DNA from: DAISJD01 sp036821645
GTDB lineage: Bacteria > Pseudomonadota > Alphaproteobacteria > ATCC43930 > CGMCC-115725
Length of the DNA: 55,792 nucleotides
NCBI GenBank assembly: GCA_036821645.1
Contig: DAISJD010000008.1
Location: forward strand, 1 to 55,792
Direction of reading: 5' to 3'
The notes beneath the pieces were generated by a model. It searched no databases. It saw only the letters and a list, made by a program, of their open reading frames with translations, and had not been told where the DNA came from. Both the position numbers and the translations under genes were made by a program. Each line of letters begins with the position of its first letter. The stretch's first letter is position 1. Below, piece after piece: positions 16,760 through 25,402 of the stretch.

Positions 16760-17458
16760 ATGAGTGAGTTTCCCCCCCCCATCCGGGTGGTGATCGCAGA
16801 CGATCACCCCTTGATGCGGGGTGCCCTCTCACAGGCGGTTCTCCAAGCGGTGCCGGGTGCCGACATCGCCGAGGCCGATACGTTGCCCAACGCCATCGAG
16901 GCGGTGCGCCGCCACCCGCCCGAAGCGCCGTGCGATCTCGTCCTACTCGACCTGCACATGCCGGGCATGAACGGGTTTTCCGGCCTGTTCCTGTTGCGGG
17001 CAGAATTCCACGCCCTGCCAGTATTGGTCGTGTCGGCCTGCGACGATGGCGACACGATCGGACGCGCCCAACAGTATGGGGCCAGCGGCTTCGTCTCGAA
17101 ATCGGCTCGGATCGATCAGATTGCGGCGGCAATCCAAGCCGTTTTGGCCGGGGACCTCTGGTTTGCCGAGACACCTGTTGCGACACAGGGTCGCTTTGGC
17201 GACGAGGCCGATCTCGCCCATAAGATCGCGTCGCTGACGCCGCAGCAATTGCGGGTGCTGCTAATGATCACCGAAGGCAAGCTGAATAAGCAAATCGCCT
17301 GGGAAATTGGGGTCAGCGAAGCCACCGTCAAGGCCCATGTCACGATGATTCTGCGCAAATTGCATGTCAGCAGCCGAACGCAGGCCGTCATCGTCGCGCG
17401 CAAGCTCGATGTCGACCGAGAACGCAGCCCTGCACAGAATGCGGATCAAGCCGGGTGA
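16760..17458 (+). CDS. NarL/LuxR-family response regulator (AgmR/FlcA-like)
   Basis: The 232-residue protein has an N-terminal receiver domain (VVIADDHPLMRGAL, phospho-acceptor Asp64 in LVLLDLHMPGMNG, SKSARIDQI near the conserved Lys). It ends in a GerE/LuxR helix-turn-helix (LTPQQLRVLLMITEGKLNKQIAWEIGVSEATVKAHVTMILRKLHVSSRTQAV). Its position directly after acs suggests control of acetate or alcohol metabolism, as for AgmR-like regulators. No sensor kinase lies next to it. Confidence 0.9.
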   Translation: MSEFPPPIRVVIADDHPLMRGALSQAVLQAVPGADIAEADTLPNAIEAVRRHPPEAPCDLVLLDLHMPGMNGFSGLFLLRAEFHALPVLVVSACDDGDTIGRAQQYGASGFVSKSARIDQIAAAIQAVLAGDLWFAETPVATQGRFGDEADLAHKIASLTPQQLRVLLMITEGKLNKQIAWEIGVSEATVKAHVTMILRKLHVSSRTQAVIVARKLDVDRERSPAQNADQAG

Positions 17459-17594
17459 TTATGCGTCTTTTCGTGAAGATTAATTAACAAAATTGTCTGA
17501 TGATCATTCCGATGTGCGGCTTGATCAGGAATGCACGAAGCCTCGTGCCCCTGCCTTCGCGGTGCGTTACCGTCTGGACGGGCGGTCTTACAAA

Positions 17595-17630
17595 ACAGGC
17601 ATCCGCCGAAACGACGGATGCCTGTTTTTT
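17595..17630. terminator. Bidirectional rho-independent terminator
   Basis: An 11-bp stem (ACAGGCATCCG/CGGATGCCTGT) is followed by T-runs on both strands. It separates the acs-regulator operon from the convergent gene at 17680-18597. Confidence 0.88.
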
Positions 17631-17679
17631 GTCCTTGGGCGTTTTCGTCACTGCGCGCGGTCTGCACCGACGGGTCGGG

Positions 17680-18597
17680 TCAATGGGCCGTGAGCGTGAA
17701 CGGCACCGTATAGATCATCCGACGACCATCGAATTGCACGAACAGGCGATAGGTCCCCGGATGCGGGACCGTGACCGAGAAGGTCAGATCCGGCGAGACG
17801 GGCGTATCGTCGGGCAAGCTGCCATGCCCCGCATGGTCGCCATGATCCCCATGATCCGCCGCCTCACCAACCATCTTCTCGCTTTGCGGGCTTTGGGACC
17901 CGGCATGGGCATGGGTATAGGAAAGATCGTCGGTCGCAATCAAAATAGCATGAGCCTGAACCCCCAAATAAGGACGCAAATCCTTGGCTGGTTTGTCATT
18001 TTCTAGAATATGGGCCGTAATCGCCGTCGGCGCGTTGGCGGCGAGATCAAAGCGATCGAGCGTAATGCGATAAGGCCCCATCGTGACCGCCCCATTGGCC
18101 GCAGTCGGCGGGTCGTCATGGACCGGGTCGTCCGCCACACCCGTGCCGACGGTCAGGGCGAAGCGGACGACTTGACGGGCGAGCGTATAGGGAATGGCGT
18201 CGGCATAGATCGAATAATGACCGGGTTTGGGAAATCGGATCCGCACTTGACCATGGCCGCCCACCATATGGGTCACATGGCGGTGAATAAAGGTCTTGAA
18301 ATCGTCGCTGACCGCGATGATGTGCATTTGTTGACCGAGATCCTCGTGATATTTCTTCAGAGGATTGGTTTCCTTCGGCCGTCGAAACGTAATGTCGAGC
18401 TTGACATCGGTCTCCATCCCGGCTGGCACCGCCGTCATTTCGCCGACAACCCCCGGCACGGTGCCTGGAACCGCTGACTCGCCCACGATCGGGGTCGCGG
18501 CACGGGCCGGATCAGGGATCGACCATAGGATGACGGCCAGAAACCAGAACACAGTAACGGACAGTCTCGGTTTCGGCACATTACGACGATGCGACAT
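17680..18597 (-). CDS. Secreted His-rich protein of unknown function
   Basis: The 305-residue product has a basic N terminus and a signal peptide (VTVFWFLAVILWSIPDPARA, cleavage after ARAA likely). The mature part is beta-rich, with segments such as LDITFRRPKETNPLKKYHEDLGQQMHIIAVSDDFKTFIHRHVTHMVGGHGQVRIRFPKPGHYSIYAD. A His-rich loop follows (HAHAGS...AADHGDHGDHAGHG). This pattern resembles periplasmic metal-linked proteins with YtkA/FixH-like beta domains. The Met at 18597 is chosen because it precedes the signal peptide. Metal binding is an inference from the His clusters. Confidence 0.7.
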   Translation of the reverse strand: MSHRRNVPKPRLSVTVFWFLAVILWSIPDPARAATPIVGESAVPGTVPGVVGEMTAVPAGMETDVKLDITFRRPKETNPLKKYHEDLGQQMHIIAVSDDFKTFIHRHVTHMVGGHGQVRIRFPKPGHYSIYADAIPYTLARQVVRFALTVGTGVADDPVHDDPPTAANGAVTMGPYRITLDRFDLAANAPTAITAHILENDKPAKDLRPYLGVQAHAILIATDDLSYTHAHAGSQSPQSEKMVGEAADHGDHGDHAGHGSLPDDTPVSPDLTFSVTVPHPGTYRLFVQFDGRRMIYTVPFTLTAH

Positions 18598-18770
18598 CGG
18601 CCTACTTTCACGATCAGGGTGACAAACGGCCATGGTGCCATAAGAAGCGCGTCTCTGGCAAATAATGATCCGAGATCCAAAAAACAACGGCTCTGCGCTT
18701 TCCGGCATGGCATCCGGCGCAAAGGCGTCCTATAACGAAGGACTTTCTCTGCCTGCATGAGGCTATTGCC

Positions 18771-19469
18771 GTGGCCAGTACCATTGCGTTGGTCGATGAC
18801 GACCGGAATATTTTGACCTCCGTTTCCATCACCTTGGAGGCGGAAGGTTTTACCGTCCATTGCTATAATGACGGGGCCGAGGCGCTGCGCGGCATTCAGG
18901 CGAAACCCGTCGATCTGGCCATTCTCGACATTAAGATGCCCCGCATGGACGGCATGGAATTGCTGGGCCATCTGCGCAAGCAAGGACAATTGCCGATCAT
19001 CTTCCTGACTTCGAAGGATGACGAGATCGACGAGGCCTTGGGTCTGCGCATGGGGGCCGACGATTATATCACCAAGCCCTTTTCCCAGCGGCTTCTGATC
19101 GAACGGATCAGGGCCCTCCTGCGCCGGATCGAACTCACCCATGAACGCGGCGCGCAGGAATCGGAAGTGACGATGCAGCGCGGTCATCTTTTACTCGACC
19201 CCGCCCGTCATCTCTGCATCTGGCGCGGCGCGCAGGTGGAACTGACCGTCACGGAATTTCTGATCCTGAAGTCGCTCGCAACCCGCCCCGGCCATGTCAA
19301 GAACCGGGATCAACTGATGGACGCCGCCTATGGCGAACATATCTATGTCGATGATCGGACAATCGACAGTCATATCAAACGTCTGCGCAAAAAATTCAAG
19401 GTCGTCGACGATGATTTCAATCATATCGAGACGCTTTATGGGGTTGGGTATCGCTATAAAGAGGTGTGA
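18771..19469 (+). CDS. chvI: Response regulator ChvI
   Basis: This is an OmpR/PhoB-family regulator of envelope and acid-stress responses. The receiver (IALVDDDRNILTSV, Asp53 in LAILDIKMPRMDGMEL, IFLTSKDDE, DYITKPF) joins a winged-helix DNA-binding domain (VELTVTEFLILKSLATRPGHVKNRDQLMDAAYGEHIYVDDRTIDSHIKRLRKKF...VGYRYKEV) typical of ChvI. It starts at GTG and sits 6 nt upstream of its kinase gene. Synteny with hprK and PTS genes is the standard alphaproteobacterial arrangement. Confidence 0.95.
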   Translation: MASTIALVDDDRNILTSVSITLEAEGFTVHCYNDGAEALRGIQAKPVDLAILDIKMPRMDGMELLGHLRKQGQLPIIFLTSKDDEIDEALGLRMGADDYITKPFSQRLLIERIRALLRRIELTHERGAQESEVTMQRGHLLLDPARHLCIWRGAQVELTVTEFLILKSLATRPGHVKNRDQLMDAAYGEHIYVDDRTIDSHIKRLRKKFKVVDDDFNHIETLYGVGYRYKEV

Positions 19470-19475
19470 CGACCG

Positions 19476-21185
19476 ATGACCCGTTGGCTATCGGCAGGGG
19501 GGGTGCGAAAGCTCGGTTCGCGGCTTGGTACGTGGTACGGATTCTGGCGCAAGCTGTTTCGGCTCGACAGTCAATTCGGTAGCTATTCGCTCAATCGGCG
19601 CGTGTTGGCCGTCAATATGCTGCCCCTTGCCGTCTTGGGGGCCGGTCTTTTGTTCCTCGACCGCTATGAGACCAGCCTGATCGACAACGAGTTGAATGGC
19701 CTCACCCGCGAAGCGGGGGTCTTTGCCGCCGCCTTGGCCGAGGGGGCGGTTCTGCGCGATCCCGGCGAAGAGCCGGAGCTGGTCAAGGCGCTTTCTCAAG
19801 GGATGATGCGGGAATTGGTCCAACCGACGGGGTTGCGCGGCCAATTGTTTCTGAGCGACGGCACCCTGATCGCCGATAGCCGTACCTTGATCTACGACAG
19901 TCAGAACAAGATTCAGATCATCGACCTGCCCCCCCTCGACGAAGACGGGTTGGGCCTGATCAGTGCCGCCGCCGCCGGTCTCTCCAGCCTCTTGCGCACC
20001 ACGGTGGACCGCGAGCCTTATTTCGAGCCCGCCAATCCGAGTTCGGTCGATTTCCCCGAAGTCTTGAGCGCGCTTGACGGGCGCAAGGCAACCGCCGTGC
20101 GCAGCGACGGCGACGGCTTCGTGCTGATGGTGGCCGTTCCGGTCACGACATACCGCCAGGTTCTGGGCGCCATCCTCTTGTCGAGTGGATCGGCCAATAT
20201 CGAGCGGCAAGTCAATTCGGTTCGTAAGGACATTCTCGAGCTTTTTTCCGGGGCCCTCGTCATGACCGCCCTTCTGTCGCTTTATCTCGCGAGCACGATC
20301 GCCCGTCCGGTCCGCCGTCTTGCCGAGGCCGCGCGCGTGGTGCGCAGAGGCCAAGGGCGGCTCGTCGATGTCCCGGATTTCGGCCGACGACGCGATGAAA
20401 TCGGCGAGCTGTCGATTGCGTTGCGCGAAATGACCGAGGCGATCTGGCATCGGATGGATGCAATCGAACGGTTTGCCGCCGATGTCTCTCACGAGATTAA
20501 AAATCCCCTGACCTCGTTGCGCAGTGCCGTGGAGACGGCGGTGCGCATTCCGGATCCCGACAAACAACGCCGCCTGATGGCCGTAATCTTGGACGACGTA
20601 CAACGGCTCGATCGCCTGATCACCGATATTTCCCAGGCCTCGAGGCTCGATGCGGAAATGAGCCGTCTCGAACGCAAGCCGGTCTCGATCACCGGCATGC
20701 TGCAAACCTTGGTTTCAATTCATGAATCGACCCACGAAACCGACGACCCGCCAGCCCCGTCTCTGATCTTTACCCCCCCCCTCTTGACGACCGGCCTGCC
20801 GGACCCGCTCATCGTGTCCGGCAAGGAAGGTCGCCTTGTCCAAGTGTTTCAAAATTTGATCAGCAATGCGCTCTCCTTCAGCCCCCCCGATGGCGCGATC
20901 AGGGTCTCTGCCGAGCGTCTCGGCGGCAAAGTGCTGATCCGGGTCGATGATGACGGACCGGGGATTCCGGTCGGCAAATGTGCCGCGATTTTCGAACGAT
21001 TCTACACGGAACGCCCATCGGGGGAAAAATTCGGCACCCATTCCGGCCTTGGTCTGTCGATCTCGAAACAGATCATCGATGCTCATGGCGGACGGATCTG
21101 GGCGGAAAACCGGGGCGACGATCCGCAGGCCCCGAGCGGTGCCCGGTTCTGCGTCGAACTCGACCGGGCCGATCCCGGTGCCTGA
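19476..21185 (+). CDS. chvG: Sensor histidine kinase ChvG
   Basis: A 569-residue membrane kinase partner of ChvI. It has two membrane helices (VNMLPLAVLGAGLLFL and LFSGALVMTALLSLYLAS) flanking a periplasmic sensor domain, then HAMP. The dimerisation/phosphotransfer domain follows, with His in ADVSHEIKNPLTSLRSA. The ATPase domain has N, G1 and G2 boxes (QVFQNLISNALSFS, VDDDGPGIP, HSGLGLSISKQII). It overlaps the hprK start by 8 nt, so kinase and PTS genes are translationally linked. In related bacteria the periplasmic repressor ExoR controls this kinase; no exoR is visible here. Confidence 0.94.
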   Translation: MTRWLSAGGVRKLGSRLGTWYGFWRKLFRLDSQFGSYSLNRRVLAVNMLPLAVLGAGLLFLDRYETSLIDNELNGLTREAGVFAAALAEGAVLRDPGEEPELVKALSQGMMRELVQPTGLRGQLFLSDGTLIADSRTLIYDSQNKIQIIDLPPLDEDGLGLISAAAAGLSSLLRTTVDREPYFEPANPSSVDFPEVLSALDGRKATAVRSDGDGFVLMVAVPVTTYRQVLGAILLSSGSANIERQVNSVRKDILELFSGALVMTALLSLYLASTIARPVRRLAEAARVVRRGQGRLVDVPDFGRRRDEIGELSIALREMTEAIWHRMDAIERFAADVSHEIKNPLTSLRSAVETAVRIPDPDKQRRLMAVILDDVQRLDRLITDISQASRLDAEMSRLERKPVSITGMLQTLVSIHESTHETDDPPAPSLIFTPPLLTTGLPDPLIVSGKEGRLVQVFQNLISNALSFSPPDGAIRVSAERLGGKVLIRVDDDGPGIPVGKCAAIFERFYTERPSGEKFGTHSGLGLSISKQIIDAHGGRIWAENRGDDPQAPSGARFCVELDRADPGA

Positions 21186-22758
21186 AACGATCGCGCATCC
21201 GATCCATGGCACCGCCGTCGCGGTCGATGGCAAGGGGGTGTTGATCCTCGGTCCGAGCGGATCGGGCAAATCGGACCTCGCCCTTCGTCTCATCGCCGCA
21301 GGGGCGACCCTGATCGCCGACGACCAGGTCCTCGTCAAGACATATCGGGATGGACAGTCTCTCGCCCCCCCGCCGATCTTGGCGGGCCTGATCGAAATCC
21401 GGGGCGTCGGGATTCGACGCCTGCCCTATGTCGATGACGTTCCGCTCGCACTCGTCATCGATCTCGCAGCGCATCCCGACATCCCCCGCCTGCCCCCTGA
21501 CGAATCGATCCGCATCGCACCCGGTATCCCGGACGGCATCCCGGATGTCATCCAAGGTGACAAACCCGCCCCCTGCCAGAGGGCCGTCCCGCGTCTACGC
21601 CTATGGCCCTTTGCGGCCTCGGCCCCGGCGGCCATCCGCCTTGCCCTGACACCGGCCGTTGAAACTTTAGTCACAAGTAAGACAGGATCAGCTTTGGCGG
21701 GTGCAGAGCGGCGCGGTTCGGACTATAGTGACGCCATGATGACCGACAGAGACCGACATCAGGACGGCGATCAGATGAGGATGGGCACCCGGCTGCCCAT
21801 GCCCGACCCGATCCTGCTCATCACCGGACTGTCGGGGGCCGGTCGATCCAGCAGTCTGAAACTGCTCGAAGATATGGGCTATGAGGCGGTGGACAATCTG
21901 CCCCTTAGCCTGCTGCCCAATTTGATCGGTCTTACCCGCGATTCGGCCCGCCCGCTCGCCGTCGGCATCGATATCCGCACCCGCGATTTCCTCGCGGACG
22001 ATCTTGCCAAAGAGGTCAACCGCCTCACCACGTATGATGGGTTGGATTGTCGGCTCGTCTTCCTCGACTGCGATAACGAGGCCCTGGCCCGCCGGTTCAC
22101 GGAAACCCGCCGCCGTCATCCATTGGCCGATGGTCGCGCCGTGATGGAGGGGATAGAGCTCGAACGGGCCATGATCGCCCCGTTGCGCGCCATGGCCGAT
22201 CTCGTAATCGATACCAGCGTGATGCGCCCGGCCGAATTGAAGCAATTGCTGGCGGGTCACTTCGCCTTGGACAAAGGCCAGCACCTGCAAATCTTCGTAA
22301 CGTCCTTTTCTTTCCGCCATGGGCTGCCCCGCGAGGCGGACCTCGTCTTCGATGTCCGGTTTCTGGATAATCCTTATTACGATGTCGCCCTGCGGCCCTT
22401 GACCGGGCTTGACGGCCCCGTCGGGTCCCACATCGCGGCCGATCCCGATTTTCCCCGATTCTTTACCGGCCTCACCGGATTGCTGCGTCCGCTTTTGCCG
22501 CGCTACCATCTGGAAGGGAAATCCTATTTGACCATTGCGATCGGCTGTACCGGCGGTCGCCATCGTTCCGTCTATGTCGCAGAGGAACTGGCGCGCTGGC
22601 TACAGAATGAAGGACAAATGGTCACACTGGCGCACCGGGATATTTTAAAGCCGCTCAATCCAGCCCATGAAACACCAACGCGCCTAGGCGCGTCCCCGGC
22701 CGGTGCGCCCGCTGTAACCGGATCGGTATGTTCGCAAGGCAAGGAGACCGCATCATGA
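21178..22758 (+). CDS. hprK: HPr kinase/phosphorylase in frame with RapZ, no stop between them
   Basis: The reading frame starting at GTG 21178 encodes a short alphaproteobacterial HprK (about residues 1-165). It has Walker A GVLILGPSGSGKSDLALRLI and the family signature GLIEIRGVGIRRLPY. HprK phosphorylates HPr on its regulatory Ser. The frame continues without a stop through a linker rich in charged residues (about 165-199) into a complete RapZ domain (about 205-527). Normally hprK and rapZ are separate genes. Either a bifunctional fusion is made, or rapZ is translated from the internal start described separately. A sequencing error that removed a stop cannot be excluded. Confidence 0.75.
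   Translation: MPETIAHPIHGTAVAVDGKGVLILGPSGSGKSDLALRLIAAGATLIADDQVLVKTYRDGQSLAPPPILAGLIEIRGVGIRRLPYVDDVPLALVIDLAAHPDIPRLPPDESIRIAPGIPDGIPDVIQGDKPAPCQRAVPRLRLWPFAASAPAAIRLALTPAVETLVTSKTGSALAGAERRGSDYSDAMMTDRDRHQDGDQMRMGTRLPMPDPILLITGLSGAGRSSSLKLLEDMGYEAVDNLPLSLLPNLIGLTRDSARPLAVGIDIRTRDFLADDLAKEVNRLTTYDGLDCRLVFLDCDNEALARRFTETRRRHPLADGRAVMEGIELERAMIAPLRAMADLVIDTSVMRPAELKQLLAGHFALDKGQHLQIFVTSFSFRHGLPREADLVFDVRFLDNPYYDVALRPLTGLDGPVGSHIAADPDFPRFFTGLTGLLRPLLPRYHLEGKSYLTIAIGCTGGRHRSVYVAEELARWLQNEGQMVTLAHRDILKPLNPAHETPTRLGASPAGAPAVTGSVCSQGKETAS
21775..22758 (+). CDS. rapZ: RapZ (RNase adapter / GlmZ-type regulator), possible internal start
   Basis: RapZ-family P-loop proteins bind small RNAs and metabolites and control amino-sugar synthesis in enterobacteria; in alphaproteobacteria the gene lies in the PTS cluster. 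ATG 21775 has AGGACGG 7 nt upstream, a good independent start inside the hprK-rapZ frame. The N-terminal Walker A is GLSGAGRSS, with Arg where Lys is usual. YEAVDNLPLSLLPNLI and the C-terminal domain (IFVTSFSFRHGLPREADLVFDVRFLDNPYY; IAIGCTGGRHRSVYVAEELA) are fully conserved. The protein would be 327 residues. The EIIA gene follows after 58 nt. Confidence 0.85.
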   Translation: MRMGTRLPMPDPILLITGLSGAGRSSSLKLLEDMGYEAVDNLPLSLLPNLIGLTRDSARPLAVGIDIRTRDFLADDLAKEVNRLTTYDGLDCRLVFLDCDNEALARRFTETRRRHPLADGRAVMEGIELERAMIAPLRAMADLVIDTSVMRPAELKQLLAGHFALDKGQHLQIFVTSFSFRHGLPREADLVFDVRFLDNPYYDVALRPLTGLDGPVGSHIAADPDFPRFFTGLTGLLRPLLPRYHLEGKSYLTIAIGCTGGRHRSVYVAEELARWLQNEGQMVTLAHRDILKPLNPAHETPTRLGASPAGAPAVTGSVCSQGKETAS

Positions 22759-22816
22759 AACCCTCTCGCCAAGGCCCCCATCTCGCGCCCTTCTGGGCTT
22801 CTATAAGGACGTATCG

Positions 22817-23221
22817 ATGATCGGCATGGTTCTCGTGACCCACGGACGCCTTGCGGCAGAGTTCATAGCAGCACTCGAACATGTCGTGGGGACACAATCC
22901 AATATTGCGGCCATCTGCATAGGGCCGGACGATGATATGGAACAACGCAGACAAGATATCGGTGAAGCCATCCGCCGGGTCGATGCCGGTCACGGGGTCG
23001 TGGTCTTGACCGATATGTTCGGCGGCACCCCGTCCAACCTCGCCATTTCCTTCATGGAACGCACCAAGGTCGAGGTGATTGCCGGGATCAATCTGCCCAT
23101 GCTGGTCAAATTGGCAAGCTTGCGCAAAACCGAGCCGCTTGAAAAAGCTGTGACCGGTGCCCAGGAAGCCGGGCGCAAATACATCAATGTTGCCTCTCAA
23201 CTCCTCGCCACGGTACGCTGA
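22817..23221 (+). CDS. PTS EIIA component, mannose family
   Basis: A 134-residue single-domain EIIA of the mannose family. It has active-site His9 in MIGMVLVTHGRLAAEF and the conserved loop VLTDMFGGTPSNLA. With HPr and EI it forms an incomplete phosphorelay lacking a permease, which in alphaproteobacteria serves regulation, for example interplay with ChvG/ChvI, rather than sugar uptake. An AAGGACG Shine-Dalgarno precedes the ATG. Confidence 0.93.
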   Translation: MIGMVLVTHGRLAAEFIAALEHVVGTQSNIAAICIGPDDDMEQRRQDIGEAIRRVDAGHGVVVLTDMFGGTPSNLAISFMERTKVEVIAGINLPMLVKLASLRKTEPLEKAVTGAQEAGRKYINVASQLLATVR

Positions 23222-23322
23222 GCCGCCCCGCAGATCAACCGCCGGATCATCGGGCTTTTCGGTGTCGGCGACACGCCGTGCTTTTCCGTTCCGGTAAGGA
23301 TGCGGGCGGCTGAAAGGATGAA

Positions 23323-23604
23323 ATGACCGGTTTGGACCAGACGAGCCGCCTCGTCACGATTCGCAATAAACGCGGCCTGCATGCAAGAGCCTCGGCCAAG
23401 CTCGTCGCCCTTGCCGCCCAATTCGATGCCGAGCTCTGGGTCTCGAAACAAGGGGTTGCCGTCAGCGGTCGTTCCATCATGGGGCTCATGATGTTGGCAG
23501 CGGCCACGGGAACGATCATCGAAATCCGCGCGACAGGCCCCGATGCGGCGCGTGCGGTCGCCGCCGTCGCCCAGTTGGTCGAGGACGCGTTCCATGAGGA
23601 TTGA
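23323..23604 (+). CDS. ptsH: Phosphocarrier protein HPr
   Basis: This 93-residue carrier passes phosphate from EI to EIIA. The active-site His20 lies in NKRGLHARASAKLV and the HprK-regulated Ser51 in VSGRSIMGLMMLAAATG. The presence of that Ser agrees with the upstream HprK. The 3' end overlaps the ptsI start. Confidence 0.95.
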   Translation: MTGLDQTSRLVTIRNKRGLHARASAKLVALAAQFDAELWVSKQGVAVSGRSIMGLMMLAAATGTIIEIRATGPDAARAVAAVAQLVEDAFHED

Positions 23605-25390
23605 CCCGCCTTGTCCGCCCGACTCTCTCATGATCGGCAAGTCAGAACGGGTGATGGCGGGCTTGGGTGTGTCGCCTGGACTTGCTCTTGGCAAGGCCCA
23701 TGTCTCCGATCTCGTCCCCTTGTCGATCACGCAATACCGCATAGCACCTGAGGAAATCGAGACGGAACTTGCCCGGTTTCAGGCCGCCGTCGGCGCATCC
23801 CGCCACCAATTGACCAAACTGAAAAATAAATCGGCAACCCTGCACGGATCGGCGGCGACGGAGGTGAGCTACCTGCTCGACGCCCATCTATCCATGCTGG
23901 CGCAATCGCGGCTAGTACGCGGCGTGATCGAGCGGATACGCGACGAGCGCACCAATGCCGAGGCGGCCGTCGAGGCGGAAATCGCCACCCTCTCCGACAG
24001 TTTCGCCGCCATGGACGACGAGTATCTCGCAGCCAGGATCGAAGATATCCGCGTCGTCGGCGGTCGTCTCATCCGCAACCTCACCCAATCGCCCTTCACC
24101 GCGATCAGCAAATTGCCGCCGGGCACGATCTTGCTGGCCGACGAGTTGAACCCGGCCGATATCGCCCTCATGGACCCGACCCAGATCTTGGGCTTCGCAA
24201 CCGCCCTCGGCGGGGCCGACAGTCATACGGCAATCATGGCGCGGGCCTTGTCGATCCCGGCGGTTCTGGGGTGTGCCGGTCTCGTGCAGGGGGTCTGTCC
24301 GGGCGATCCGATCCTGATCAACGGCTTTACCGGCACCGTCACGGTCAATCCCAGCGCCGAAACATTGGCCCATTACACCCAGCAACAAAGTTCGCTCGAT
24401 TTCCAACGCCGTCAATTGACCCTGCTGCGGCGCTTGCCCACGATCACCAAAGACGGGGTCAATGTCGATCTTCAGGTCAATATCGAACTGCCCCGCGAAC
24501 TCGCGCAAACGGTCGATGTCGGGGCTTCGGGCATCGGCCTCGTGCGCACCGAGTTTTTGTTCATGAACCGGGACGAACCGCCTAGCGAAGACGAACAATA
24601 TGCGATGCTGGTCGGGCTCATCACCGGGATGCAGGGGCGGCCCGTCACGGTGCGCACCCTCGATATCGGCGGCGACAAGCTTGCCTATGCATTGCGGGAA
24701 TTCGGCGGCGACAGTGCCAATCCTGCCTTGGGCCTGCGGGCGATCCGCCTTGGCTTGAAACATCGCGCCCTCTTGGAGGTCCAATTATCCGCCATCCTGC
24801 GGGCCTCGCTCTTAGGGCCGGTGCGGATCTTGCTGCCCATGATTTCATCCATCGCCGAAGTGCAGCAGACGCGCCAGATCCTGAACGAGGTCGCCCTCAC
24901 TCTGCGGCGCAACGGGGTCGCCTTGCCGGAAAAGCTGCCGCCGCTCGGCATCATGATCGAGGTGCCAGGGGCCGCTCTCGCCGCCGATGCCTTTGCCGCC
25001 GCCGTCGATTTCTTTTCGATCGGCACGAACGATCTCACGCAATATACCCTGGCGATCGACCGGGGCGACGAGCAAGTCGCCCATCTTTACAATCCCATGC
25101 ACCCGGCGGTCCTGCGGCTCATTCAATTTGCGACCGAGGCGGCGAACCGGGCCGGAATCCCGATCAATGTCTGCGGCGAGGTCGCGGGCGATCCCCGCTA
25201 TACGACCCTGTTGATCGGGCTTGGCCTGCGATCCCTTTCCATGACGCCGGGCAGTCTGCCGCGCGTGAAACAACGCCTGCGCCAGATCAGCATCGCCCAC
25301 GCCACCACGCTTGCCCGCACGATCATGGCGCTGTCCGACGAACAACAGATCAATGCGCTCCTCGATCACGAAGGCGACGGGATCGGGTAA
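23594..25390 (+). CDS. ptsI: PTS enzyme I (phosphoenolpyruvate-protein phosphotransferase)
   Basis: Enzyme I takes phosphate from PEP and starts the relay to HPr. The N-terminal HPr-binding domain precedes the phospho-His motif (GGADSHTAIMARALSIPAVLG). The PEP-binding TIM barrel follows (TVRTLDIGGDKLAY, GASGIGLVRTEFLFM, IMIEVPGAALAADAFA, FFSIGTNDLTQYTLAIDR), with the catalytic Cys in INVCGEVAGDP. ATG 23594 overlaps ptsH and has GAGGA 8 nt upstream; ATG 23630 is the alternative. Length is about 598 residues. Confidence 0.95.
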   Translation: MRIDPPCPPDSLMIGKSERVMAGLGVSPGLALGKAHVSDLVPLSITQYRIAPEEIETELARFQAAVGASRHQLTKLKNKSATLHGSAATEVSYLLDAHLSMLAQSRLVRGVIERIRDERTNAEAAVEAEIATLSDSFAAMDDEYLAARIEDIRVVGGRLIRNLTQSPFTAISKLPPGTILLADELNPADIALMDPTQILGFATALGGADSHTAIMARALSIPAVLGCAGLVQGVCPGDPILINGFTGTVTVNPSAETLAHYTQQQSSLDFQRRQLTLLRRLPTITKDGVNVDLQVNIELPRELAQTVDVGASGIGLVRTEFLFMNRDEPPSEDEQYAMLVGLITGMQGRPVTVRTLDIGGDKLAYALREFGGDSANPALGLRAIRLGLKHRALLEVQLSAILRASLLGPVRILLPMISSIAEVQQTRQILNEVALTLRRNGVALPEKLPPLGIMIEVPGAALAADAFAAAVDFFSIGTNDLTQYTLAIDRGDEQVAHLYNPMHPAVLRLIQFATEAANRAGIPINVCGEVAGDPRYTTLLIGLGLRSLSMTPGSLPRVKQRLRQISIAHATTLARTIMALSDEQQINALLDHEGDGIG

Positions 25391-25402
25391 TCGGCCGGTC
25401 GG

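Noticed and set aside
20947..21177. Upstream extension of the hprK frame
   Set aside because: It runs over conserved ChvG ATPase codons in another frame; the GTG at 21178 is the sensible start.
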